Assembly (NCBI GenBank): GCA_947568835.1
Contig: OX387604.1
Coordinates: forward strand, 21,047,076-21,111,075
Length of the DNA stretch: 64,000 bases
Source: Protonemura montana
Lineage: Eukaryota > Arthropoda > Insecta > Plecoptera > Nemouridae
Direction of reading: 5' to 3'
Below the pieces are notes generated by a model. That model searched no databases. It was given only the letters and a program-made list of their open reading frames with translations, and was not told where the DNA came from. Positions 50,038 through 62,513 of this stretch are shown here, one piece after another (the stretch's first letter is position 1; every line of letters starts with the position of its first letter). A program made the position numbers and the translations under genes.

Positions 50038-53000
50038 TCAATCGAAGGGGCATTCGAGACTGTTCTTTATTGTGACGCAATAATGGCCAGATGCTCTGAA
50101 AAATCAATTTACATACAATATTAGACAAATGTCAAAATAATGATAACTGACGCGATGTCATAGAGATATTGCAAATTGAATCATGTTGTAAATATTACCC
50201 TTCAGGGGTAGCTTCACCCATAGCTACCGAAGGGCCTGACAACAAGCCTAGCGAGCGACCCCTTTTTGGACACGAGGGGGTGCACGGAACACCCAGGTGT
50301 TTCTTTTTGCCAGCGATAGTCGCTGCGAAGTAACAGGCGCTCTGGAAGTGGCTGCATCTTGCCCGCCCTGCATTAATAAAACATTTAAGGTTATAGCTGT
50401 AAATTGCAGTTGTAATTTATAACGTGGAGAAATAAAACATTTGTCGGCAATTCTCTTCCAGCTCCCGAGAGATTCTAAATAGCCTTTCATAAAACGTGTG
50501 TGCATGTGTGTGTGTGTGATGATTTCTTTCTAAAAATGTTTATTTTTTTCATGAAAATTGTGTTTACGTACTACCACGGCTTGGGGAAATACGCGTGCCA
50601 TTTTCTGGAAATAGAAAATTGAAGTATCAGTTTTCATCCCTAAATTTGGTTCATAGCATATCGTTTTTTTTTTCTGACAGTAATATCTCGAAGAAAAATT
50701 CTTTTCATTCTAGTTCCTGCGACCCTAAGAACTGTGATTTGTAGAAAGTTTTGATTATATCGTGTCTGTATCTCCCTACAACTGCCGACAAAATGCCTTA
50801 CTTTCTTTGAAAAATTGTCAATAAAAAGAAATGCACTTACGAAGTCGGTGGCCCTTACAGCCCGGTTGACTGCGACCCCCATTGATACAGAAGTCAATGT
50901 GGCCCACTTGCGACTCTTCGCCCAATGCCCCTGCATTTGTGTGCAGCACTTGCACTTGAGTCGCGTCGTCTCTAGTCAGTCGAAACGACCGATTGCCGTA
51001 ACGGTCAACCAACGGTCGAGCTGGGTCCAAACCTGATTCAAATTTAAACGTCAATCTCGGAATAATAGTTCGCTCTTATTTTAGGTCGACCATATTTAAA
51101 CTATAGGTAATGATGATGAGCTTGAAGAGTACATCACCAAGAAGTCTCCATTAATTGGCTAAACATGAGTGAAAAGCCATAAATTCCTACCTAGACCTAC
51201 GTGAATGATTTCTTAAGATTTACTTATTGATTTCAGCTAATAAGAAATAAACATGATTCCTACCTATTATTTTGTGCATTTTAATGCTAAGATGATTACT
51301 CATCATTCCACAAATATGTGCACCCAAACTGTGGCCAACACAGTGCGTCTTTCGAGCCAAAGCACCCTGATCAGTGAGATACGAGTAGAGCTGAGCAGTG
51401 CACTGGGCCACCAGTCTCGTATTGCTCAGAGCCGACAAATAACAAGGGAACAGCGTCAATGGCTCCCAATCGACCATAAACACATTATAGTCGCCTCTCT
51501 TCACGTACGCTGCACGTAGACCATAAAGAAAAGAAACAATCAGTGTTATTTTCTGCACGTTACGTTGAACAGTTATTGTAATTGAACTAATGTAATGCAC
51601 ACCTGTAACCAGAAGTGAAAAGGAGCGTGCTCGCTTGCTAAGAAGCCATTCAACCGACTTGAAACGCACAAATTGTGACGATTTATGATAATAAGGTTCG
51701 GAACAACTGTGTTACTGAACGGAAAGTGGACCAAATTTATCAGAACGTGAAGTTTAATGAATTTGTGTGATAAAAATTGCCAAGTTGGGATGACCAGTAC
51801 TTACCAGCTCTTATAAATGTCATTGGAACTTTGCTTTCGGTCCCGTTGAATCCGTGTATTATAATCACATTCTTTTTGCCTGGATCCCAGCCACTGTATT
51901 TCAGTGACGCAGGATTGCGGAGATCTATTATCTTTCTGTAAGGATTCTCGCTGAAATATGGATGATTAATATTAGATTTCATTGTACGAATTAAAGATGT
52001 TGTGCTTGAAAGTAACGTAATCCGGGTCCGGATGAAATTATATTTACTGTGTGTATAGAAAGAACTTGATATCGCTATCTGGACAACTGGAACTTTTTTT
52101 GAGGACGCACCTCCAATACCGGACATCGAACATGTTCATAAGAACGGTGCCAAAGCATGCTAGAAACAGAGAAAACCACGAGGAGGATTAGGTGCAGCAT
52201 TGGAGATTCAAATGTGTAATGTTAAAATCACAATCACAAATCGTCAGTCAGCCTGAATGCCGAGCTGATGATCCAACCGGTACCTGGTTCAGATTTTTTA
52301 TTCAAGGTGACAATAATTTTTTGAGAAAGCTCAATCTGTGATCGTCGTGGGTTGATTTTTTTAAACTGATGCCAAATTAATTATTAACTTTTATATTAAA
52401 GAAATGTCTCACTAGGGAAATTTGTGGGAGTTGCCAGTTGCCTCCATCATCCAAGAGTTCGATTTATTTAAAAGTTTTGTTCTTATCTTGGTTGAAATCA
52501 CAAGAAAATACAAAATATCAACTACATTTTTGATTTAGTATTAGGAGGCTTGAAGCGCATCCACTTTTAGATTTTTCCCTGTAAGTTATGTCTCCAACGT
52601 TTTTCTGTGAAATTCCTATACCTATGTGTCCAACAAGAAATTGCCCGCGATTTTCCGACCTATCAAAATAAGTACATCACTTCGGGACAACATGAAAGTA
52701 CAAACAAAAATCTCGGTCAGAATCTTCCACCGCACCTTTTAATACTGAGAGAAGGCGATAAAAAAACTGTCTCCGGATCACGATTAAACCTCACGTCATT
52801 TGCCCTCCATTTTTGGCACATCTCACGACTTAAAGAGATGCCATGTTATTATCAGAACACGACTTTCAAGAAACAGACCGAAGGAAATACCGAAAATATT
52901 AGAAGGTCTATATTGACCACTTTGAATTACTACTCTCATAGGCACGCAACTTTCTTACACCATCGTGCAAACTTTGAAAATACAAATGTGTTAAGTGTAA

Positions 53001-53696
53001 TGAGACTAGGCATATTGAAAATAGTGTGCATTATTTGAGAAAAACGTGGTAATGTTATTGTTATGTTGTTTATATTAAAGTGGCGTAAAAAGAGAATAAA
53101 CTGCTGCAAAACCGGTCCATTGATGTACCATTCTTTTGACCTAGACTAGAGAATAATCTGCGATTATAGGATGTACAAGCGGTCCAGTAACACCGATGGA
53201 TATTCTGTTGTGCCACTGATTAACTAATTACAATCGACAGAGAGCCAGAAAGCCGAAATGTTTGACATTATTTCTGTGAATTGTCATAGGATTGTATGTC
53301 ACGTGGTTCGTATCGTCAAAAAATTGTTTATAAATCCAAACGCGTTTTTTTAAACATTTTTATAATGGTGTCGATGTTCTTCCAAATTATGCTGATTTCT
53401 GTGTATTTCAGCTAAATGTAGGCAAAAAAATAGGGGATGAACAAGTTTTAGAGAATACGACTTTACAGTGTGTTTCTGAAGGTGTGTTCTGATGCCTCGA
53501 TTGACTATCACTTGTCTCATGAAAAATAAAAACTTTAAAACAAATAAATCTCCAAAAAATTGTGTGGCAAAATGTAAGACCATTATTAATATCAAGGCAA
53601 TTATAATTCGTGTTCACCGTAAACGGTGGTCTATTACCTACCTGGTAAGAATGCAGAAACTCCGAGAACAAGGAATCCAACAATGGCAAAGTTCAT
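50038..53696 (-). CDS. Secreted pancreatic-lipase-family enzyme, lipase D, 7-8 exons, 325 or 335 aa
   Basis: Exons: 53642-53696, 52048-52159, 51805-51950, 51264-51509, 50841-51032, optional 50575-50604, 50199-50367, 50038-50095. Exon 1 is a signal peptide (MNFAIVGFLVLGVSAFLP) separated by a 1.5-kb intron. Landmarks are CPDSDIKFFLYTH, IIIHGFNG, nucleophile motif GHSLGAH, Asp in GLDPARP, and His in RCSHFQS; the triad is complete. MGEATPEG and GHYCVT close the domain. The 246-bp exon with GHSLGAH has the same length in lipase C, showing common descent. A 30-bp microexon with good splice sites just before the catalytic His is in frame whether used or skipped; skipping gives the spacing seen in lipase C. 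Within exon 2, a signal-peptide-like frame upstream of 52159 is more likely the polypyrimidine tract of the acceptor. Confidence 0.92.
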
Positions 53697-54324
53697 GGTA
53701 AGACATTACCAACCCGGGCAGCAGCTAATCAAAGACTAAGATGAAACCGTACTTCTGCGTTGCACTTGAATCTGCTACAACTCCCAATGAATGATGCGCG
53801 ACGCCTTTTCGCGATGCCCTAGTTGTGTTCGGTAGGATCGAGGTAGTAGCAGGTGTAAGCATTTATTTCGAACATTCTAACTGCTCAATGCTTTTTCGTG
53901 TCGAGCGGAATGATAAACGTTGGCTAAGCTATGATTATATTAATTTACGTGAACGTTGTAAAAAAATATTGACATGAATTTGATTTCAGAATTAGATCGA
54001 CCCTGATGGGTAAACCGGTTTTGTAATTTTGACCATCAACGCGATTTTTGCAGTTATACTTATAGTCTTATGAATATATTGTGCTTGATTTTTCTCGAGA
54101 AAAGATGGAATAGGGCACATTTTCTCGATTTTTTTGATTTCTCATCGAATCTTGCGCAGTTGAGCGGGTTGATTTTAAACAAGAACCCCTGTTTATACTA
54201 GTGTGCGCAGCCTGCATAACACCACACATGTGTCAGTGGCCGAGTCCCCACATAACCTCAATTGTTCTGCCATACGGGCTGACGATAACAAGTGAAGCAA
54301 TTGATTGATAACACATTTAGTAAA
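53697..54324. promoter_or_regulatory. Shared upstream region of lipase D and DDX28
   Basis: The start codons of lipase D (minus) and DDX28 (plus) are 628 bp apart in divergent orientation, so both promoters must lie here unless a longer leader intron exists. No TATA box or other clear element was identified. Confidence 0.55.
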
Positions 54325-56506
54325 ATGTTGCTTAAATTAAGAAATATGCATTTGCGATCGATCGGTGCATTTCAAGAAAATCTTCGCCCGTCATCTTCTT
54401 TGCCTTCAGTACATGCAAACGAATTTATAATGAAAGTACGCAATTCGAAGCAAACTAGACACAGAGATGGAAATAAACAACCAATAATTAATTGTAAACG
54501 ACAAGAATTCAACCACTTCTCTGCTACTCTGCATGGAAAGTTTGATACAGTGCCTTTGGCATCCATTGGTTGGCACCACAAAAGGGCGAAGGGAGATTAT
54601 TTTGTGATTGACTTTTCAAACGAAGAAAAACGTAGCAAATCTCTCGTTACTAGTATTGCCCTAGCTAGTGATAGTTTTAAAAAGTATGGAGTCTCAGTTG
54701 AGCTTGTGAAAGCTCTTGAAAGAAATGGCATTACCAAAACGAAATCTATTCAAGGGCAAGGAATACAATCCTTGCTCTCCAGAGCTAACACACTTGTAGC
54801 GGCAGAGACAGGTTGTGGGAAAACCCTGGCTTTCTTACTTCCCATGCTACAACAGATAGCTGAATGGAATCCACTCATTGAAAACAGATCACAGCAACTT
54901 AATTCTCCTCTTGGTCTTATTATAACCCCAAGCAGAGAGTTGGCACATCAAATTTGGGTAAGAGCTAAAACAACAAATTGAGAAGTATCTACTGCATCTA
55001 TAATACAAATATTTTAAAAACGTTGTCCTGTTTTACAGGAAGTCTCAAAGTCCTTGTGTGAAAACATGGACATTCAATGCAAAGTATTAATTGGGGGAAG
55101 AACTAAGCTAAAAATGATGAACCCTAACTTTGAGAAAATTGATCTACTTGTTGCTACACTTGGTGCGCTTGGCAAGTTAACGACTACTGGTATTTATAAT
55201 ATGAAGCAAGTTCGACATGTGACACTGGACGAAGCAGATACACTCTTGGATGAAAGTTTTAGTGAGAAACTGACACATTTTCTACGCAGATTTCCAGTAA
55301 GTTGAGAACTGTGAGATATTTTTTAAGAAAATGAGTTGCTACTTAAAATTATTCAATCTTTTGACCACATTTTGTGTTTCAGTTTCATTTCAAGGGAATT
55401 GAGACACAAGACACCTTTCCATCGGGAGCACAGCTTACCCTAGTTAGTGCCACCATGCCTACAAGTTTACCTGATATGCTAGCTGATATTGTTGTGGTAA
55501 ATAACCCTATTTACTCAAATTGATTTTCTATCTAGTTCTTTTGGAGAGAAAATTTGAATTCGAGTGCGCATAATAAAAGGTTATACCTGGGCCATCACTC
55601 TGAGAAGCATTATCTGTTGTAGAATTTTTGAAAAATTATACCGTTTTAAGTTTTATCTATGGAATCAAAGACATATATACTGTGGATCACTGTAGACAAA
55701 GATCGTTATTTTGAGCAAATTAAGAATATATGATTCACAAATATATGTGAGTTCTCCATTGTGATCAATTAATTTAAATTTCACTGTGATCATGAGCCTA
55801 ACATTGCCACATTTTTTCAGCCTGAATCTTTGCAAAAAGTGACTAGTGAACGACTCCATCAATTCCTCCCGAACGTTTCTCAGCGGTTTGTGCGAATGGG
55901 CAGATCTGACAAGCCGGGAGAACTTCTTCGCCTTCTCAAAACCAACTCTGGTCCTGTCATCGTGTTCAGCAACAAAGCTTCAACTTGTGATTGGGTGTCA
56001 CTGTTTTTGGAGGAAAACAACATAGCGTGTGTTAACTTAAACGGAGATATGCCTCTCATTGTGCGGATGGGCAAATTTGAACAATTTAAGTCTGGAGTGG
56101 TGAATATCCTGTCTTGTACGGACATTGCATCGAGAGGACTCGATACCATCAATGTCGAGCATGTTATCAACTACGATTTCCCTCTGTACACTGCCGATTA
56201 CATCCATCGATGTGGTCGGACGGGAAGAGAAGGAAGCCCTAACAAGTGCCGAGTCACCAACTTTATCACTGCTCCTCGAGAAATCGATCTGGTGCAGAAA
56301 ATTGAGGTAGGAATGGAAATGAAAGGAGAGAAAACAAACAAACAGAAAAAAAAACATTAAGGTTCTGGACTAAAATTGTATGCTAATGTTGTTTTAAATT
56401 TCAGCTTTCAGCAAGGAAGACTGGATCTCTGCCCAATGTTGATGCTAATATATCTAAAGTTATTCAAGATAAAATATTGAGAAACAACCGTACTTCAAGA
56501 GTATGA
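54325..56506 (+). CDS. DDX28: DDX28-type mitochondrial DEAD-box RNA helicase, 5 exons, 530 aa
   Basis: DDX28 unwinds RNA during assembly of the mitochondrial large ribosomal subunit. Exons: 54325-54957, 55039-55296, 55383-55496, 55821-56306, 56405-56506, all in phase 0. The first in-frame ATG gives MLLKLRNMHLRSIGAF, a basic amphipathic start fitting mitochondrial import; the frame extends upstream only through a GTG. Helicase motifs in order: I AAETGCGKT, Ia PSRELAHQ, Ib region TLGAL (TPGAL in human DDX28, TPGR in most relatives), II LDEADTLLDESF, III LVSATMP, IV VIVFSNK, V CTDIASRGLD, VI HRCGRTGREG. DEADTLLDESF and the NYDFP and LVQKIE stretches are characteristic of DDX28, and length is close to the human protein (540 aa). 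Introns are 81-324 bp. Divergent from lipase D. Confidence 0.96.
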
Positions 56507-57097
56507 TTTATTTCTGCTGTGTTCAGTATATTGACAGGTGATGTACTAAGAAGGCATTATTTTATTCCCTGCATATTATTTGAATATGAGCCAGGTTTTG
56601 ATGCAGGTTTGCTAACTAATGAATACAGAGGCTGTGAAATGTATTACTACAAATTTACATAGCCTCATCAATCTGTTTTGTATTTGTATTTCATAGCTTT
56701 GGACAATTGATTGGGTTACCATCAAATGGTTGCCATGCTTTAAATTTGAAAAAACTTTTCAGCTATGGACATAGAACATTCTTGGAACTCAACATCTGTA
56801 TGTTTGTGTTTTATGGCATGCAAAACATGTTTTAGTTATATTTATATTCAAATAGTGCTAAGATTTAAAAATCTATTATAGAAAAAATTGATTACCAGAG
56901 TCGATTTATATTATGCATTAATTCGTAGGACATTTTTTTGACATTGAAGTGGAATTGACTCTGGAATGAGATGAGTCTTGTCTGAACTTATTGATTGTAA
57001 AGAGACGTGATGGTCACATATTTCTAATTATTAAAGAAAAACAAACCAGCATTTCTTCCTAGTTGAAATATTAACCAGCTTGATGCAGAGTATGAAT
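56507..57097. other. DDX28 3' flank
   Basis: AT-rich sequence following the stop codon, presumably 3' UTR and spacer. No other gene was recognised. Confidence 0.5.
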
Positions 57098-57286
57098 GGA
57101 CTACAGCAGTGTTTCCCAAAGTGTACTCTTTGCGTACCCGAAGGGGTAGGCGATGCACTTTTCTGGAGAGCTTCACATTACTACTAGACACATTTCAGAA
57201 ATATTTGTTTGAACTTTTAGCATGGGCAACCCGATGGATTGAATTTCTTACTTTTTACGTTCAAGTTTGGGAAACACTGGACTACA
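57098..57286. mobile_element. Short hAT-like MITE with its 8-bp target duplication
   Basis: GGACTACA occurs at 57098-57105 and 57279-57286. Between them a 173-bp element starts with GCAGTGTTTCCCAAAG and ends with TTTGGGAAACACT, an inverted pair of about 14 bases. The ends could be shifted by 1-2 bp. No coding capacity. CAGTGTTTCCCA is a widespread hAT-type end. Confidence 0.82.
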
Positions 57287-58869
57287 TAATTAATTCCATA
57301 GCAATTTGTTTAATTTTATTAATGCGTTCTGCACGTATTTTCAGAAAATTGTTTGGTTTTTACTGTTTGATTTCAGGAGAATTTAGGATCGTTCTAGCAT
57401 TTGAAATGTTTTGACATTGCAGACTGAATGCACTGATAATCATTTTTTTATTTATTAGTAAAATTATAAGTATTATCTTCAACGGTAACATTTTTAGTTG
57501 CTAGGGATCACCGTTAGAATGTTTTGGTATTCGTTTAAGTCTCTGTTTATTAAAAGTAAGGTTTCTTGAACGCTATTTTGTTGTTGTGGGGTGTTGTAAA
57601 GGCTGTCAGCCCAAAGTAATCAGGATTGTTTCTAAGTGTAAAGATGGTGACGGTCACTACGGGCGGTACATATTTAAGTGCTGAGCAGGCATTTTGTTCT
57701 TGAAATTCCACACATTTTTTAAATCGTTCTTGTTATTTTCCGAACTTCACAAACCTTCATAACATTTTATTTTAAATTTTGCTTTAAGGTCAAAATGCCA
57801 ATTTTTTCATTTAATTGGACGCAGAGTGTTATGACCGTCAAATTTGTTGTACATTTTATTTTTTGCTATTGATACTTACGAGTAGAATTTTTCCCAAATT
57901 CAGGGATTTGGTCCAAAATAATGTGAATTCAAATTTTTTCTCTATGTGTACAGGCGGAATTTTTACCGTTTCTACAAGAAAAATATTACAAATTCTGTTT
58001 GTTATTCTTTGGGGGAGGCACAACCATTGTAAACAGCCGGATCTGCTGAGTCTAATGGTCAGCGAATTTATATCAAAATAAACTAATCAATATTTCCATT
58101 CTCTGAAATTTCCAAGAAATGTTCGCGACCGTAGTTGGAGTAGACTGGAACTTTGACAACACAAATATAACGCACGATACCTGTGCTAAATGGTCTTGCT
58201 GCATTTTGCTCTTATGCTGAAGTCACTTAGCTATGGCTGGATAGATGCATATGAGTATATAAATATACCTACTCATGAGAAATATATACTTGACCTTTTG
58301 CGGAAAGTGTTAGAGCTTGGCTTGCTACGCTTATCCATACATATGTTTAAAATTTAAAATTTAACTTTATACAATCGTTGAAAAAAATAAGAGAAAAGGA
58401 ATGACAAAATGTTTCCATCTTGCATCATCGCCTGCAGTTATATGCTATCATATCACTACTTATATGCTATCATATCACTACTTATATGCTACCAATGCTT
58501 TCACTATATCGTGGTCGCCTGAACATAACGATTTTAGTACCCATATATATATATTTTTTAGTCAAAAAACCAGGTCTAGGCGACCGACTAACAGCATTGT
58601 GAAAAGCTTATTGTGATAATGTTTACAATGGATCTAATCTCGTTCAATTCATTGGTGTATGATATCGATTGCGGAAATGCATCCTAGATAGCGATTCAAA
58701 ACTGATGACATAATAATGATGGCTCAAGATGATTATATTGTGAATACATATATTTTTTGTTTCATTTGCAAAATTGAAATGAAGCCCAGCTGGCGGGTAC
58801 ACAGCGAACTATGTTCTATGAATGGGTTTGTTTGTGGCCAATCAGATTTCTTCTCGCTAGGTAGTCAGG
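57287..58869. other. Intergenic AT-rich stretch
   Basis: No gene was recognised. A 22-bp unit (starting TATGCTATCATATCACTAC) is repeated about 2.3 times at 58441-58492. Confidence 0.45.
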
Positions 58870-59406
58870 AATTCAGTCGACCAGTTTGCCATCTCATATG
58901 CCTTGTGCTAGCAGCCGCACGGTATGCTAGCTGGTTCGCTAGCTGGCACCGCAGCCTTGCGAGTTGTGAGTGCCTATTGCCTGTTCGGTTGTAGAGAGTG
59001 CGGAGTAGAGCGGTGGCGACTGTCGACTTGCCAGCGAACTGGCTGATAGGTGCGGGCTACCAAGCTGGATGCTTGCCTCGCGTCCCTACCCTCTTGTAGA
59101 CAGTTCAGCCTGATGTAGGCCTACTTGTTGCGTCAATTTATTCTTTTCGTTTTCCCGTATCGTTTTGTACCGTTTTCGTTCAAACAGTGACCGTGTGCCT
59201 TCGACATAGTAGCGAAGTGTTCTATGTTGCGATACAGTTGTGAATTTGTGTGAAGTTTCAAGTGTTTAGTGTTCGACTTTAGGGCTGGTTAGTGTTTACG
59301 AGAAGAACGCATGCGATTGGAATTCTGGGGCATCGCCGATTACCCAACTCGCGACTCTGGTATTTATCGGCTACGTGAAACTCTTCGTGTGAATCCAGGG
59401 AACGGC
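58870..59406 (+). other. Possible 5' untranslated first exon of the SIPA1L-type gene
   Basis: Composition changes here to a more GC-balanced sequence without long repeats, and it ends at a good donor (GGC followed by GTAAGA at 59407). The next coding start on this strand, at 62514, is immediately preceded by an acceptor, so an upstream leader exon must exist. The start of the exon is a guess and no core promoter was proved. Confidence 0.3.
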
Positions 59407-61867
59407 GTAAGATTTTTTTCTTGAGGAATTTGTAGAATTTGTAGATTTTAACATAGCTTGTCCATATATATAAACTACCTGATTGACGGCGGTGCTTGTA
59501 GCTAATAATAATGGGCATTCCTTTGATGTATTTACGGGATGTGGCTTGTCGCTTCGCTTACATCTGCTATAGGATTACATTGAAAGATGTGACAAGTGTC
59601 ACACCAAGAACTGGTCTACAGAGTAAACTAAATGTGTCGTTGACAGTCATTATTAGTCGCTGGTGCAGTCACCAGCGCCCGATTTCTTTTAACTATGTCT
59701 GTCTTAATTCGTAGAAGCAATTAAGTACCTATATACTTCTCTGTGCTATTACGGCCTTGACGCTGGAGGTTTAGTGCTTTGTAGCACCGGAAACAAATCT
59801 CACGAAAATCATTGTTCTTAAAAAATCCTTTACATGGCAACTCACTTCAGTCGCAAAGACAACACGATGGAACAAAATCTAGTACCTACCGAAATGTAGT
59901 GTCCTGCGCTCTTCTTGCATAAATTAGTTGATCCCTCATGCATAAGATTACCAAGTCGTACTAAGTGCAGGAGGCTATTTAATTAGTCTAGTCTAGTAGA
60001 TGGATAATTGTTGAATTGTTCACACTTGACTAACTGTTGTTATTATTTCCCGTTCTTACACTCTCACGCGTGTGGGAAGTTGAGCATTACTTGGAATTGA
60101 TTCTGTTCACAATGTGTGAGTGCGAGAATACTAGAAGGGGTCATTTTCTACTGTCATTACTCGCAGTCGTATGCAAGCTCACATCTTACTTGACCTATGG
60201 CCAACTTAAGTAGGAGGAATTCTCTTCAAAACTTGTTCTGGAATAGAACGCGGAGTAACGCGCCAATAGAATAGGCAACGAATTAAGAGATTGCTTTACA
60301 TTTCATCGGAATTGAAATTAATATGGTACCTACATTGCCTCCCATCCATATCGACTCATATTACCCATTACGTATACAAACAGTTCCTCAAAGTAATATA
60401 TCTGATAATGCAGTTGTTATAGAGGAAGGACAGTCATTACACGAGTTTTATATGAACTTTTGAACAATGATGAAAGTTAGGGCTGTTTGATAACCGTGGT
60501 CGGTCACGTCATGGTTTCTAAAAACCCCTCATGTGAATCGAGGAAAATCAACCAGCATCCGGAAATTCCGTCGCTTCTCTATTTATTCGGCATGGGAGGC
60601 GGAGTAGTGTTCTTTCATCTACTTTGCACTGCCAATATTTCAACGATTTGACTAGGTACTTGTGAATGACACGTCCTAAGCAGCAGCGGATATATTTATG
60701 ACCAACATCTAGTGACCAAAATTCTTAGGCTAGGAACAGGTAAAGATATTCTTGTCAGCGTTAGCAGCCGAAAAGGTTTCAGTGAGCCCGTCTGACCGTG
60801 AAAAGTCACGTTTCGGCGCCGTCAGTCCCTCGTGCGAGCTTCTCATTGCTCACGTTTTTCCAATACTATTTATCACCACCCTTATCCCACCCTAATCAAA
60901 TCTCACCCTATACCCCACTTTTATTGTTTTTAGCCCAGAGAAATTAGCGAAGTCAAATTCCTAACGTATTTGTATCCTTAGATTTTCAGAAACCTGTAAA
61001 TTAGTAAGCTTATGACCCCTATAAGTCATTAGGACCTTTTTCTGCGGCGCTAATTTTTGCCACATAAGTAATCTCTGTTGGGTTCTTTAACATGTTACTT
61101 ACTGTAGGAATTATCACTTGTCGTTACTTTACCATTACTCATTTTAAGTATGTATGAACATAACAGCAGCTGCATAATCGATTGCGTGAATAAGGCTGCC
61201 CATTACGATCACACATGATTTCTGATCATCCATGCATTCTAGGATTTTAATTGACTGTAAGGAAATGTGATCAATGTTTGAAGATGGTTTTAAGTATAGA
61301 GTTAACATTACTTCTCAATTAGGAGTAGCTACTACCTATGACGAGTTAGGAACCAACAGCATGCCCATACGAATTACGATAATCGTAGTGTGACGATAAC
61401 AACCTTAATAACAACAATAATAACACTCGTGTTTAATGGTTTCTTTGTACACTACCCTAATCTTAGTTGGAAGTAAAATGGGCATATGTGCAAACACCGG
61501 ATCGAGTTTTGAGGGGTTTCGGGGGCTTATGTTTCTAAATATAAATAGTGAGTACATTTAGATACAATGGCACGATAAGAAAAAAAATCCTCGTCTCTAG
61601 CTCTACACAATGCCTTTCCGTCATACTGGCTCGTATGGCTTATTATGAAAGACTTCTTATCTTCTTAGCAACAGCAACCCAGGGGAGAGCTAAGTTAGTT
61701 TTACCTTTGGTTTCACCGCCAAATGGGCATATTTTCAAATGTTTTTTGTGTGCTGACACAGACTTGCTCAATTTGGTCACATAACTGATGTTTTAGTGTT
61801 GTTAAACGACGCATTGTTTTGACAAATGGCCCTGTGGCACTGATCTAATGGCGTCGATGAACGAGTG
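59407..61867. other. Probable first intron of the SIPA1L-type gene
   Basis: No coding exon was recognised. The interval is AT-rich with short open frames only. Confidence 0.35.
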
Positions 61868-62228
61868 GGTGATAATAAGGATGATGACCAACCTAACCTA
61901 GCCTGGAAGGGAGGAGGAAAAACCTAGGCCCCAGCACTTAACCTACACATGTTAAAGAGAACCAAATGGACCACCGGTTTACAGTCCTTCCTTAAGGATG
62001 GTACAACTCGATAAACAGGATTCCTCCACCAATCCATGCTGTCGAGAGTTTAAGAGAGATAACCAAGGGGAAAAAAATTGTGTACCAACTTCCATCCCTG
62101 CAAACTCTCTCCCGAACAGAACTGGTAATTTGTATGATGGTCACCCATTCAATACTTGATCCAGTGCAGTGTTGCTTAACCTCGGTGATGTCACATGAAC
62201 CAGTGTTCCGGTCTGGTCATTCGAACTT
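61868..62228 (-). repeat. 5S rRNA-derived SINE, copy 2
   Basis: On the minus strand the head reads TCACCGAGGTTAAGCAAC, then GATCAAGTATTGAATGGG and TGACC, which follow the 5S rRNA internal promoter region (CACCGAAATTAAGCA, then GTACTTAGATGGGGGACC). The upstream ATGACCAGACC also fits the 5S 5' half. The rest is shared with copy 1 at 1718-2030. It lies antisense in the probable intron before the first recognised SIPA1L coding exon. Ends are approximate. Confidence 0.8.
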
Positions 62229-62513
62229 ACTAGATCTATTGGGCCAGTTAACCAATCTTGCTGGGTCCAATCAGTAACCACAACAATGTCCTGAACTCAG
62301 CAAACAGAAATAATGATCGGCCTAAATGGGATTTGCTAATGTGGAGGCCACCTTAGGAAGCAGTAAATCTAAACCATCATGTTCCACTAAAGACGGGAGA
62401 ATTAGAGTGACATCTTCCTGGAAATACTTGCATATTCACCTTACAAAACATTATTGATTGCCCAACACAAGAACCAAGACTCATTCCCATTTTTTTCTAC
62501 CTAGTGTGATGGG

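Noticed and set aside
52160-52200. Signal-peptide-like frame (MLHLILLVVFSVSS) upstream of lipase D exon 2
   Set aside because: It is out of frame with the lipase; the same bases serve as the polypyrimidine tract of the acceptor, and a true signal exon at 53642-53696 fits phase.
52607-53038. 143-codon plus-strand open frame
   Set aside because: It lies in the first intron of lipase D, begins at GTG rather than ATG, and has no recognisable domain.
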